This document shows, piece after piece, positions 22,994-35,265 of a stretch of DNA of 64,000 nucleotides. Position numbers and translations under genes: made by a program. The notes beneath the pieces were generated by a model, which was not told the origin of the DNA, made no database searches, and worked only from the letters and a program-made list of their open reading frames with translations. The stretch covers positions 10,355,001-10,419,000 of the forward strand of contig CM032123.1 of NCBI GenBank assembly GCA_018894105.1, read 5' to 3'. Every line of letters starts with the position of its first letter. Positions within the stretch are counted from its first letter, which is position 1. The DNA comes from Jacaranda mimosifolia (lineage: Eukaryota > Streptophyta > Magnoliopsida > Lamiales > Bignoniaceae).

Positions 22994-23259
22994 TATAACA
23001 TTTTTCATTCATTTTTTCTCACTTCTTCTCCATCCGAACAAACAAACAGTAAACCCTATCATATGCTCATTATTAGAAACAGAAAGAACAGAAAAAATGC
23101 AACAAGCTCCACAGCGGGAATGAGAATAACATCAGAGCCAAAAACCACCAACCCGACAGCTGCATTGTCTTCTTCTCTTTTTATTTTCATCATTTTTGAG
23201 TTTCATCTTCTTCTCATTTTCTTCTCAGTTGCTTATGAGTTTCTTATATTTTTCCGACA

Positions 23260-26200
23260 ATGTCAACTAATAGTGAAGCAAGTTTGCTCAATCAAGTGTT
23301 GGGGAGTTGCCGCTACAAAGACCAGCTCCATATAATGTTAATTAAGGATAGTATGACTTTAATGGATATGTACATTAATCTCGCAAGAGATGGAGTGAAA
23401 TCAACACCGAGAACTTCAGTTTGCAATATATAGCTCCACATCAAAGATTGTACGTGAGTTTAACTGATGACGATGATGTCATGAATATGGTCTTACTGCA
23501 TTTGACATTGAAGATGAACATTGTTGACATCCTGGTAAACCGAAAGGATGAATCAAGCAGTAGAGAAAAGAAGAGCAGTGATGTTTTAACGTAATACTTC
23601 TACAGAATCTAACTGTACTGCAGTTTGTAAAGTTTTGTACTTGAAGTGTTTTGAAATTGCACTCTGTTTATTTGAAAATATTTCTGTACTTAGAGTGTTC
23701 TACATTATACTTCATTGCAGTTAACATTGTACTTCATCTCACAAAAATTATACTTTATTATGTAAGTTTTATACTTCAAGTGCTCTACTAAATTATTATC
23801 TAAAATTGTACTGCAACTTGTAGAGGTTTATACTGGAAGTATTTCCAAATTGTACGTAATCTATACAAAATTATACTTTTATGAAATTATTCATTTAACT
23901 AAAACTGTACTAAAGTTGCTAGGGTTTTATACTTCAATTGTTCGGAAATTGTACTTCATTTTACACAACTTTGTACTCCAGTTATCTGAAATTGTACTTC
24001 ATTTCACTAAAATTGTACTCTATTTTTTAAGTTTTATACTTCAAAGTGTTCTACTAATTGATTAACCAAAGTTATACTGCTATTGCTAACGGTTTATACC
24101 TGAAGTGTTCAAAAACTGTATTTCTTTTTATTCAAAATTGTACTTAAATTTTTTGAGATTATACTTTATTTTACATAACAAAATAAGCCTTCAATACTTA
24201 TTTATTGAAGGTCTATACTTTAAGGGTTATATTTATCGATTATCCAAAATACACTGCAATTGCTAGGGCTTTATACTTCAAGAGTTTGAAATTGTACTTC
24301 ACTTTATCTAAAATTGTACAGTTATTTTCTGAAATTATATTTTCTTTTGTACTTCATTTTACAGAAAAATATACTCTTTTCATTGAAGTTCTATACTTCA
24401 AGTGTTCCTAAATTGTACGTCATTTTATCTAAACTTGTACTTCAATTATCTGAATCTATTATTTGACTTTCATGTTTTCTACTAATAAATTATCCAATTT
24501 GTACTGCAATTGCTAAGTTTTTATACTTCACGAGTTCAGAAATTGTTCTTCACTTTATCAAAAATTGTACTTCTGTTTTTTAAAACTATACTTCATTTTA
24601 TACATCATTTTATTTAAATCTGTACTCTTGTCTTGAAGTTCTATACTTCAGGTGTTCTCGAATTGTACTTCATTTTATCTAAACATGTACTCCATTCATT
24701 GAAGTTCTATACTTAAAGTGTTCGAAATTGTACTTCATTTTATCTAAACTTGTACTTCAATTATCTGAATCTATTATTTAATTTAGAAGTGATTACTAAT
24801 GGATTATCCAAAAATTATACTGCAATAGCTAAGGTTTTATACTTCAGGAGTTCTGAAATTGTACTTCACATTATCTAAAATTGTACTTCAATTTTCTGAA
24901 CTTATATTTCAGTTCTTACATAATTTCACCTAAATCTGTATATTCTTTTCATTGAAGTTCTATACTTCAGGTATTTTGAAATTGTATTTCACTTTGTCTA
25001 ATATTGTACTTCTATTTTTTGTAATCATACTTCATTTTATACATCATTTTACCTAAACTTGTACTCCATTCATTAAAGTTTTATACTTTAAATGTCTGAA
25101 CTTGTACTTCATTTTATCTGAACTTGTACTTTAATTATCTGAACCTATTATTTAATTTTGAAGCGTCTACTAATGTATTATCTAAAAATTATACTGTAAT
25201 AGTTAATTTTTTATACTTCAGTTGTTCTGAAATTGTACTTCACATTATATAAAATTGTACTTAGATGTTTTGAAATTATACTTCAGTTTTTACATAATTT
25301 AACCTAAATTTGTATTCTTTTCAATGAAGTTCTATACTTCAGGTATTCTCAAATTGTACTTCACTTTGTCTATAATTATATTTCTATTTCTTTAAATTAT
25401 ACTTCATTTTATACATCACTTTACCTAAATTTGTACTCCATTCATTGAAGTTCTATACTTCAAGTGTCCGAAATTGTACTTCACGTTATCTTAACTTGTA
25501 CTCAATTATCTGAACCTATTATTTAATTTCGAAGCGTCTACTAATGTATTATCCAAAAATTATACTGCAATAGCTAAGGTTTTATACTTCAGTTATTCTG
25601 TAATTGTACTTAAATTTTTTGAAATTATACTTCAGTTTTTACATAATTTAACCTAAATTTGTATTCTTTTCAATGAAGTTCTATACTTTAGGTGTTCTCA
25701 AATTGTACTTCACTTTGTCCAAAATTGTACTTCTATTTCTTTAAATTATACTTCATTTTATACATCATTTTATCTATATCTGTACTCTTTTAATTGAAGT
25801 TCTGTACTTCAGGTGTTCTCAAATTGTACTTCATTTTATTTTAACTTGTACTTCAATTTTCTGAATCTCTTATTTAATTTTCAAGTGTTCTACTAATGAA
25901 CTATCCAAAAAATTGTACTACAATTGCTTGCGTTTTATACTTCTATTGTTATGAAATTGTACTTCATTTATTTGAAATTATACCACAATGCTGAATTATT
26001 CTACATATTGTACTTTATTTTATCTAAAATTGTACTTCATTTGTCAACCTCAAGGGATGCAGTCGAGGAGGAAATTGGTTCGACCAATGCATCGCACAAT
26101 GAATTGGCTTTAATTAGCAACTTAATTGATGCATGGAGGAATTGCATATATGGAGAAGGTCAAACATTCAAGGATGCTCAGGAGTTCAGAATTATGCTTA

Positions 26201-27951
26201 AGAATTATGCAGTGTCTACTTTGCGGTCATTTAAATACAAGAAAAATGACAGCAAAAAAATCATAGCCGTTTGCAGTGATGAAAATTGCAAATGGAGAAT
26301 CTATGCATCAAGGCATGAGGCTGATAAATTATTTGGCATTCGAAAATGCAATCTAGAGCACACATGTGGTGAGGTTAATCTTCGGACAAGGGGACATCCT
26401 AAAGCCTATTCCATTTGGGTTGCTAACGTAGTGAAGGATAAATTGAGATCAGAGCCATGTTATCGGCCCTCTACCATACTGAAAGATATTCACAAAGAAT
26501 ACGGTTTGGAACTTAGGCACCATAAAGCATGGATAGGTAAGGAATTAGCTATCCATGATATCCATGGAGCTAAGAAGGGATCTTATGATAAGTTGAGGTG
26601 GTACTGTGATGCTATGAATAGGAAAAACCCTGGAAGTATTGCAGACTGTGAGATTGACCCAATCAGTTGAAAATTTTGTCGGCTATTTATATGTTTTAGT
26701 TCCTGCCTTCTTGGTTTTCTCAGGGGATGCAGGCCATTGATATTCTTGGACCCCATATTAAAAATAAATACAAAGGAGTCTTACTCAGCGTTGTCAGTAA
26801 GGATGCTAATGATAACTTATTCACGTTAGCATATGCAGTTGTTGACTCTGAAAATGATATTCAGAATCTAAGACACTTCTCAACTTAAAGCAGAACCACT
26901 CCTAATATCAAGGTTTACTTTCTTCTCCGATCGACATCCATGTCTTCTTAAGGCCCTCCCCATGATATTTCCCGGTAGCCACCATGCATATTGCTTGAGA
27001 TACTTAATGGATAACTTTAAGAAACAAGTAAGTGTATTTTATCTATGTTTGTGAGACAATTATGTGAAATAAACTCTACTTCATAACACTAAGCACGCTA
27101 TTGTTCTATTATTTTAAATCCAGGTATTAAGGAGGTACTCTATACATAATAAGAAACATTGGTGTTATGTTTTTATGAAAGCTACATATGCGCCTACAAG
27201 GCAGGAGTATACCCGACATATAGACAGCATCTTGGAGTCAATGCCGCTTGCCAGAGACTTTATTATGCAGTCTGACCCACTATGTTGGGCAAATTCCTTA
27301 TTCAGTGGAGATCGATGGGGGGTAATAAACAATAATCAAGCAGAAAGTTGGAATAATTGGGTTAAACCAGCCCGATTTATGCCAGTTGCAGCCATGGTTG
27401 ATCACATACGCATGCAAATAATGGTTATGATGCATGATAGACGAGAAGAATCTCATAAGATGGTTGGTCAATTATGTCCCAAGCAAGAGAATAAGTTGGC
27501 AATCAATCATATGCGTTCTCATAACTTAAAAGCTGTCATGTCTAGCGGTTGGAGCTTTGAGGTGCTTGAGCAAGATAAATCGTATGCTGTAGATTTACAT
27601 AGCAGAGTTTGTTCGTGCAGAGCATGGCAGATTGATAAAATACCATGCAGACATGCTTGTGCTTGTATCGAGTCAAAGTCACTTTCACCGTATGACTTCA
27701 CCGATCAATACTACCGAGTTGAGATGTATCAACAAGCATACCAAGCAGTTATAAACCCTATTCCTACGTTTGATATGCATATGTTCCCTGTAGATTATGA
27801 TGACATCATTCATGCACCTGATTGTCGATCTCAGTTTGGGAGTAGAAGAACACAGAGGATTCCATCACATATTGAGAAATGTGTAATTAAGTGTAAGAGG
27901 TGTGGTAGAACATGGCATAATCGTCGAACTTGCAAAGAATCAGTAAACTAG
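23260..27951 (+). pseudogene. mudrA-type MULE transposase, interrupted
   Basis: The N-terminal exon (23260-23594) encodes MSTNSEASLL and, after a frameshift near 23420, a PB1-like domain: FSLQYIAPHQRLYVSLTDDD followed by DVMNMVLLHLTLKMNIVDIL. A repeat-filled stretch of about 2.4 kb follows. The frame resumes near 26041 with the DNA-binding domain (FKDAQEFRIMLKNYAV, CKWRIYAS, IRKCNLEHTC). An in-frame TGA at 26668 is followed in the same frame by the catalytic core, LIFLDPHIKNKYKG (first Asp). Frameshifts near 26870-26915 come before [14 protein letters not shown] (second Asp), and an intron at 27030-27123 is read from GT-AG ends. The last part, 27124-27951, is intact: NNNQAESWN (catalytic Glu), the SWIM zinc finger CSCRAWQIDKIPCRH and a zinc knuckle CKRCGRTWHNRRTC. 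All three catalytic residues are visible. Confidence 0.88.
23600..26040. repeat. Tandem array 1: GTACTTCA-rich, higher-order period about 310-375 bp
   Basis: Short units such as AAATTGTACTTCATTTTATC and GTTTTATACTTCA alternate throughout. A landmark, TATTATTTAATTT or close variants, recurs at about 24457, 24769, 25145, 25517 and 25866, giving a higher-order unit of about 310-375 bp. The array separates the mudrA N-terminal exon from the DNA-binding domain and is probably intronic. Confidence 0.85.
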
Positions 27952-28756
27952 TTAACTGTTGTACCTCAATACGAGATAATTGTACTTGATTTCTTTGTAT
28001 TTGCGCCTCACTTGGGCAATAAGGAAGGTGATTTAGCGTGAAATTAGCATTCTTGCATGTTGTCCGAGACATAGTTAACTTTTGTACCACAATTCGGGAT
28101 AATTGTACTTGATTTCTTCACATTTGCGCCTCACTTGGGCAATGAGGCAAGTGATTTAGCGTGAAATTAGCATTCTTGCATGTTGTCCGAGACATAGTTA
28201 ACTTTTGTACCTCAATCCGAGATAATTGTACTTGATTTCTTCACATTTGCGCCTCACTTGGGCAATGATGTAGGTGATTTAGCGTGAAATTAGCATTCTT
28301 GCATGTTGTCCGAGACATAGTTAACTTTTGTACTCAATCCGGGATAATTGTACTTGATTTCTTCATATTTGCGCCTCACTTGGGCAATGAGACAGGTGAT
28401 TTAGCGTGAAATTAGCATTCTTGCATGTTGTCCGAGACATAGTTAACTTTTGTACCTCAATCTGGGATAATTGTACTTGATTTCTTCACATTTGCGCCTT
28501 ACTTGGGCAATGAGGCAGGTGATTTAGCGTAAAATTAGCATTCTTGCATGTTGTCCGAGACATCGTTAACTTTTGTACCTCAATCTGGAATAATTTTACT
28601 TGATTTCTTCATATTTGCGCCTTACTTGGGCAATGAGATAGGTGATTTAGCGTGAAATTATCATTCTTTGCATGTTGTCCGAGACATAGTTAACTTTTGT
28701 ACCTCAATCCGGGATAATTGTACTTGATTTATTCACATTTTCACCTCACTTGGGCA
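27950..28756. repeat. Tandem array 2: about 122-bp unit, nearly seven copies
   Basis: The unit begins GTTAACTTTTGTACCTCAAT and contains ATAATTGTACTTGATTTCTT, GCGCCTCACTTGGGCAATGA, TTTAGCGTGAAATTAGCATT and TGTTGTCCGAGACATA. Starts are near 27951, 28074, 28195, 28318, 28441, 28564 and 28688. Copies are very similar, so the array is young or homogenised. The first copy starts at the mudrA stop codon. Confidence 0.92.
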
Positions 28757-29159
28757 ACTTTGTACTTAATATCTTGATATTTTTACTAATATTTTTGAAT
28801 TAAAATTTGTTCAAAGATTTGCTTTTTAATTCTTGGTAATTAATAACCAAACTATTGAAGTATGTGTCCAATATTTATCATATGAATAAAATAATATTAA
28901 AATTTTTAAGTTGTTAATCACTAGTGTTTAATAGATGAATGTTATCAATCGCAGTAATGAAAGAATACTTATGCTTTCAAAGATGTAAAGAAATGAGAAT
29001 TTGACGATGATATCCACCCTATCATCCGTACAAATTCGTACTTCACCAGATCCGATAATCTCAAATTATTGTACTTGCCCATCATTACAATTATTGGAGA
29101 ATAATTATTCAATTGCAATAAGTGTACTTCAAGAAAACAAATCTTATACTTGGTTTGTT

Positions 29160-30125
29160 CCGAGTTTGTACTTCATATCTCCATAATTGTACTGAGTTTG
29201 TACTTAGTTCCCCTGAATTGTACTTAGTTCCCCTGAATTGTACTTAGTTTCCCGTGAATTGTACTCAAGATACCCGCCTTGTTTCAATTGAATTTAAGTG
29301 TTCTTCAGCAAAACACATTTTATACTTTCTTTGTTTCGGGTTTGTACCTCATTGCCCTCAAAATGCATTCAAATTTGCTGCCCAGTTTCAATTGAATTGA
29401 AGTGTACTTCAACGAAGTAGATTTTATACTCTGTTTATTCTGAATTTGTACTTCGTTTCTCATGAATTGTACTCAAGATCCCCGCATTTTTTCAATTGAA
29501 TTTAAGTGTTCTTCAGCGAAACACATTTTATACTTTTTTTGTTCCGGGTTTGTACCTCATTGCCCTCAAAATGTACTCAAATCTGCCGCCCAGTTCCAAT
29601 TGAATTGAAGTGTACTTCAACGAAGCACATTTTATACTCTGTTTATTCTGAATTTGTACTTCATTTCCTGTGAACTGTACTCAAGATCCCCGCCTTGTTT
29701 CAATTGAATTTAAGTGTTCTTCAACGAAACACATTTTATACTTTCTTTGTTCCGGGCTTGTACTTTATTTCCTGTAGCTTGTACTCAAGATACCCACCTT
29801 GTTTCAATTGAATTTAAGTGTTCTTCAGCGAAACACATTTTATACTTTCTTTGTTCCAGGTTTGTACCTCATTGCCCTCAAAATGCACTCAAATCTACCG
29901 CCCAGTTTCAATTAAATTGAAGTGTACTTCAACGAAGCACATTTTATACTCAGTTTATTCTGAGTTTGTACTTCATTTCCTGTGAATTGTACTCAAGATC
30001 CCCGCCTTGTTTCAATTGAATTTAAGTGTTCTTCAGCGAAACACATTTTATACTTTCTTTGTTCCGGGTTTGTACCTCATTTCCCCTGAATTGTATTCAA
30101 ATTCCCTGCCCTATTTCAATTGAAT
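29160..30125. repeat. Tandem array 3: alternating sub-units of about 105 bp
   Basis: Units read TTTCAATTGAATTTAAGTGT, TCTTCAGCGAAACACATTTT, ATACTTTCTTTGTTCCGGGT, TTGTACCTCATTGCCCTCAA or a variant with TTGTACTTCATTTCCTGTGA. The CAATTGAATT landmark recurs about every 100-210 bp. It lies in the convergent gap between the 3' ends of mudrA and the protease gene. Confidence 0.85.
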
Positions 30126-31336
30126 TTAAGTTATAAATAATTAATTGAAAATTACACTTACATACAAAATAATATTATAAACAAATTATGCTTCAATTTA
30201 CACATGTATTTACATACAAGTGATTCAAATCCTGGCATTTTCATGACTTAATATTGTATATGCCATATTCGCATGATATTTATCAATTTCAATTGTTCTA
30301 GCATCCCTCCAGAACTCGGGGGTGTCTCTAGCAAAACATTCTGCCCAAAGGCATACATAGACACCACAATCCACTGTACCCATTTGCTGCCTACTTTTTT
30401 TCTACTTTATCTGTTCATCCACACGACTCCCCAATGAAAGCTTTATGTACCGAGAATAGAATGAAGCCTATAAAAATATTGATCAGTTGTTGACTCCCTA
30501 CTTTATGAAGAAATCATAAGGAAAGAAAGCAAACTTACAATGGCAATAGCTATCGGTTTGTATCTGGTGGTCATTATTGAGTTCATGTATAAGAAAGAAC
30601 GAGTCGAGGTGTCGAGGATAACCAAGAACCAGTGTTGGCGCCAGAAAATTGGTAGGAATATGTAACGACACTCGTTTAAAACATCCACCGTGAGCTCTTC
30701 CAAATCTGTACAGGTGAAGTTGTTCAGTTTAAGCTTCAACTCCACAAATTCTTCATCTGTAATATCCTTGATGTTGCGTTCCTCTAGTCGGTCTAATATA
30801 TCAGCCTATGAAGTATAAAACAAATGGTTAGACTCATTTGTCACCGTGAACTAAATTAAGTTAGGAAACCGCCACATACATGCGCTATTGAGGACGTAAA
30901 CCACACCTTGTGGTGACACTTCTTCCTGAAAGATGGGCTACATAATATCGACATGTAACAGTCCACTATGTCACGGGTAAGTTCTTCTCCAAATAAGAGC
31001 TCACAAAAGTGTCCATCCAGAAACTGTCTTGCTCCTTCCCAGACAGTCACCCTACACAATTGTTAATTGTTAGTTCAGATACCAATTTATCCAATAGAAA
31101 AATAATAAGCAAATTTTGTTACCTCAAATTATCTCTTCTGACAAAGTTGTTGATGACTTCTCGCTCTTCTACTGGAATAAGAGCAAGACCTCTATAATCA
31201 GTCCTTCCTTTATAGGGATCGGCCACTTCAATCTTTGGGATGGTTGGTTCATCTGCCACTTGGAGTGGTTCATCTGCCACCTGGATTGATTCATCTCCCA
31301 CCTGGGGTACAAAACACAGCACATAGGTACAAAGTA

Positions 31337-31830
31337 TCAACTATTGAAGTAGAAAAGATAAGCACTTGAAGTACAGATATCACCAACATGGTGTACAAAA
31401 GTCAAGCACTAGGTATAAAGTGTCAACTGTTGAAGTAGAAAAGATAAGCACATGAAGTACAGACATCACCAATATGGTGTACAAAAGTCAAGCACATTAG
31501 GTATAAAGTGTCAACTATTGAAGTAGAAAAGATCAGCACTTGAAGTACAGATATCACCAACATGGTGTACAAAACTCAAGCACATTAGGTATAAAGTGTC
31601 AACTATTGAAGTAGAAAAGATCAGCACTTGAAGTACAGATATCACCAACATGGTGTACAAAACTCAAGCACATTAGGTATAAAGTGTAAAGCACATAAAG
31701 TACAGATATCACCAACATGGAGTACAAAACTCAAGCACATTAGTTATAAAGTGTCAAATGTTGAAGTAGAAAAGATAAGCACATGAAGTACAGACATCAC
31801 CAATATGGTGTACAAAACTCAAGCACATAA
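31337..31830. repeat. Tandem array 4: about 88-bp unit, six copies
   Basis: The unit contains GAAGTACAGATATCACCAAC, ATGGTGTACAAAACTCAAGC, ACATTAGGTATAAAGTGTCA and AACTATTGAAGTAGAAAAGA. One copy near 31680-31720 is shortened. The array lies in an intron of the protease gene, where the GTAC word is in the opposite strand sense from arrays 1-3. Confidence 0.88.
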
Positions 31831-32959
31831 TTGTGTCATATATTGTATGATCACAGACATGGACTTCACTGATGGTAGTACTGGCAGCCTCTGATTTCTT
31901 GATCAAATCTGCCAATTCTAACTCCTCTGGAGCAGGGTTGAGGGCTACAACCTATTACAATGGAAATAATTATCAAATTCAAATTATTATACAAAAAATA
32001 AATAATGAATTATTACAATTATTACAATATCTACTGTAACTTGCTTCAATTTATTCTCTGCCTGCTCCACATGTTGTGGGAGTTTGTTATCCTTCCACCG
32101 GTAAAAGCGTGGAAACTCAAACAAACTCACTGGTGAAGCCAGTGACGGGATGCGTTTATAAACCCATGCCTGTCATTCATAAATCGAAAAATTATACTCA
32201 CTTGAATATAAATATAATCAATGTTATTAGAAAAATGAAGCAAACACTTACCATCAAGCCGATTGTACACCCATCAATGTACTTCTTTCTTCTTTCTCCA
32301 CCTACTCCTAAATGGTTCTTCATATCTTGGACAAGAAAACTGTATGCAGCTATGCCCCATGCACACAGACCAACTCTAGACAAATTGTCTAAGTATGGTA
32401 GGAGAAATCGTGGAGTCCAATAATTAGATGTTGGAAACAGAATACAATTAAAAACAAAAACTATGTACAACCTACAAAAATTATTCAAGTCCTCCACACT
32501 ATCCTTATATACATACTTCTCAAATTTTTTTGCTATTTCAGATCTAGTTATATTCTGTAGCTTTCCAGAAAAAAGGCGGTCAAAGGTTGAAGACTTCATC
32601 TTCAATGTTATATCAACAGATTGCCCCACATGTGGCAACCTTAAAACCATTGAAAATTCAACTGCAGAAAAAGGAACCTCAACCTCCTCCGCAAAATGAA
32701 ATGAGAGCCTTTTTTGGTCAAACCTCCTAAGTATAGCTTCAAGCAGAATGAAGCTTGAACTTAACTTAGATATATCCATGTATATATAGAAAGGGATCTT
32801 CTTCAATGCATCAAAATGTTTGGACCCCATTTTGGACTTCACAAGCTCCAATTTACTCTGAAAATATTGGGGGAAGCAACGAGAACAGACCTCATAATGT
32901 CTTGGCTTTGCCGCAATGAGAAAAAAGAGAGTATATAAACAGATAATAAACTAACCCAT

Positions 32960-34700
32960 TTAGATAGAGTGTACTAAAAACTTGAATGTTTTGTACTAAA
33001 AGTATTTCTAAAATGTACTTTAGAAACACATAATATATACTACACTTTCAGTTATTCTATACTTCAGGCTTGAATTTTTTATATTACAGTTGCTTCTAAA
33101 ATGTAATGTAGATACACAGATTATATACTAGAGTTCCATTTAATGTATACTGTAGGCTTAAAGGTTTTATACTTCAGTTGCTTCTAAAATGTATTGCACA
33201 TGCAAAGATTATATACTACATTTTCAGTTAATGTATAATGCAGTCTTGAATGTTTATGTACTAAGATGCTTCTAATATGTACTGCAGCAACACATATTAT
33301 ATACTACACTTATGCCTAAAGTGTACTGTCAGTTTGAATATTTTATACTACATTTGTTTCTAAAATGTACTGCACCTACATATATTTTATACTACACTTT
33401 TGCCTAAAATGTACTCCAGATGCCCCTAGAATGTACTGCAGTTATACAGATTATATACTACCTTTTGCCTAATGTGTACTGCAAGTTTGAATGCTTTATA
33501 CTACAATTATGCCTAAAGTGTACTGCTAGTTTGAATGTTTTATACTACATTTGCTTCTAAAATGTACTGCACCAATAGAGATTTTTTACTACACTTTTGC
33601 GTAAAGTGTACTCTAGATGCTTCTAAAATGTACTGCAGCTATTCAGATGATATACTACCTTTTGCCTAATGTATACTGCAAGCTTGAATGCTTTATACTA
33701 CATACATTTGTTTCTAAAATGTACTGCAACAACACAGATTATATACTACACTTATGTCTAAAGTCTACTGTCAGTTTGAATGTTTTATACTACATTTGTT
33801 TCTGAAATTTACTGCACCTACAGAGATTTTATGCTACACTTTTACCTAAAGTGTACTCCAAATGCCCTAAAATATACTGCAGCTATGCAGATTATATACT
33901 ACATTTTGCCTAATGTGTACTGCAAGTTTGAATGCTTTATACTACATACATTTATTTCTAAAATGTACTGCCGCAACATAGATTATATACTCCATTTATG
34001 CCTAAAGTGTACTGTCAGTTTGAATGTTTTATACTACATTTGTTTCTGAAATTTACTGCACTTACAGAGATTTTATGCTACACTTTTGCTTAAAGTGTAC
34101 TCCAAATGTGCCTAAAATGTATTGCAGCTATACAGATTATATACTACCTTTTGCCTAATGTGTACTGCAAGCTTGCATGCTTTATACTACATGTGTTTGT
34201 TTCTAAAATGTACTACAACAACATATTATATACTGCACCTATGCCTAAAGTGCACTGCCAGTTTGAATGTTTTATACTACATTTGCTTCTAAAATGTACT
34301 GCACCAACAGAGATTTTATACTACACTTTTGCCTAAAGTGTACTCCAGATGCTCCTACAATGTACTGCAGCTATACAGATTATATACTATCCTTTTGCCT
34401 AAAGTGTCCTACCAGCTTGAATGCCTTATACTACATACATTTGTTTCTAAAATGTACTGCAGCAACACAAATTATATACTCCATTTATGCCTAAAGTGTA
34501 CTGTCAGTTTGAATGTTATATATAGCATTTGCTTCTAAAATGTACTGCGCCTACACAGATTATATACTACATTTATGCCTAAAGTGTACTACCAGTTTGA
34601 ATATTTTATACTACATTTGCTTCTAAATTGTACTGCGGTTACCCAGATTATATACTATACTTTTGCTAATGTGTACTGTATGCTTGAATGTTCTGTACTA
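32960..34700. repeat. Tandem array 5: TGTACTGCA/TATACTACA-rich, in the first part of the protease gene
   Basis: Units such as TTATATACTACACTTTTGCC, TAAAGTGTACTGCAAGTTTG, AATGCTTTATACTACATTTG and CTTCTAAAATGTACTGCACC succeed each other with higher-order spacing of about 200-250 bp. The short in-frame peptides in this stretch (repeats of YYILPNVYCK-like sequence) are by-products of the repeat, not genes. The array fills the long first intron of the protease gene, mirroring array 1 in mudrA. Confidence 0.85.
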
Positions 34701-35265
34701 CAGATAACAAACTACCACATTCATATAGTTTTATAATATAATTTCACCATATAATTTCAGTTAAAAAGAAGTATAAACCCCTAAAAGGTGAAGTGCTATT
34801 TTCATGACCTTCAAGTACAAATCAGAACTTCCCATCTCACAATAGAAATCATATATATATCAAATGGGTTCAAGTGTTTAACGACTAAAAAATGAATAAA
34901 AACCCTAAACATGAGAAAATAGACAAGAAATGAGTGTAACACTGAAAAATCACGGACATTTGAAGTTTCAAATGCAGAAAACATACCTTTGTTCCTTTTC
35001 GTCACTTCTTTTTGTACTTTGCTTCTTGTTGCAGCTGTTTTTCCTTCCATTGTTACAGAAAAATGGCAAAACTTTTGTGGCTTTTTTTTTTTTTTTTTTT
35101 CACTTCTTCTTCTTCTTCTCGCGTTAGTGGCAGAGGAACGGTTTCGCGCCCTTTTCTTTTGGCGCTTAGAGAAGTCGATTTCAGGCAAAAATAAAAAAAA
35201 AAAAGAAAGCGTTCTTCTTAAGAGAGATCGCATTTCCCAGGTATTTTTGTTGTTTTTCCAGCTGC

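Larger units (their letters stand above)
30225..35050 (-). pseudogene. Ulp1/SENP-type cysteine protease carried by the MULE (Kaonashi ULP-like)
   Basis: Multi-exon minus-strand gene. Exons inferred from phase-consistent GT-AG junctions: 34987-35050 (ATG at 35050; MEGKTAATRSKVQKEVTKRN), 32252 to about 32898, 32026-32169, about 31866-31951, 31123-31301, 30880-31051, 30539-30805, 30225-30467. The N-terminal part (HYEVCSRCFPQYFQSKLELV, VPFSAVEFSMVLRLPHVGQS) resembles the DUF1985/plant-mobile-domain region of plant Ulp1-like proteins. The C-terminal protease domain shows IFWRQHWFLVILD (catalytic His), YMNSI (Asn or Asp position) and RQQMGTVDCGVYVC (Gln and catalytic Cys). The family removes SUMO or related peptides from proteins. 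A single in-frame TAG lies in the last exon just before KKSRQQMG. The join of exon 1 to exon 2 is not in phase as read and may involve another exon. Confidence 0.8.

Noticed and set aside
27950..28756. Regularly spaced repeats that could suggest a CRISPR array
   Set aside because: Whole units repeat without unique spacers, unit length is about 122 bp, and the context is a plant transposon.
33600..34540. Several overlapping plus-strand open frames encoding Cys/Tyr-rich repeats
   Set aside because: They are translations of tandem array 5; the same peptide recurs with array period and no start context or domain is present.
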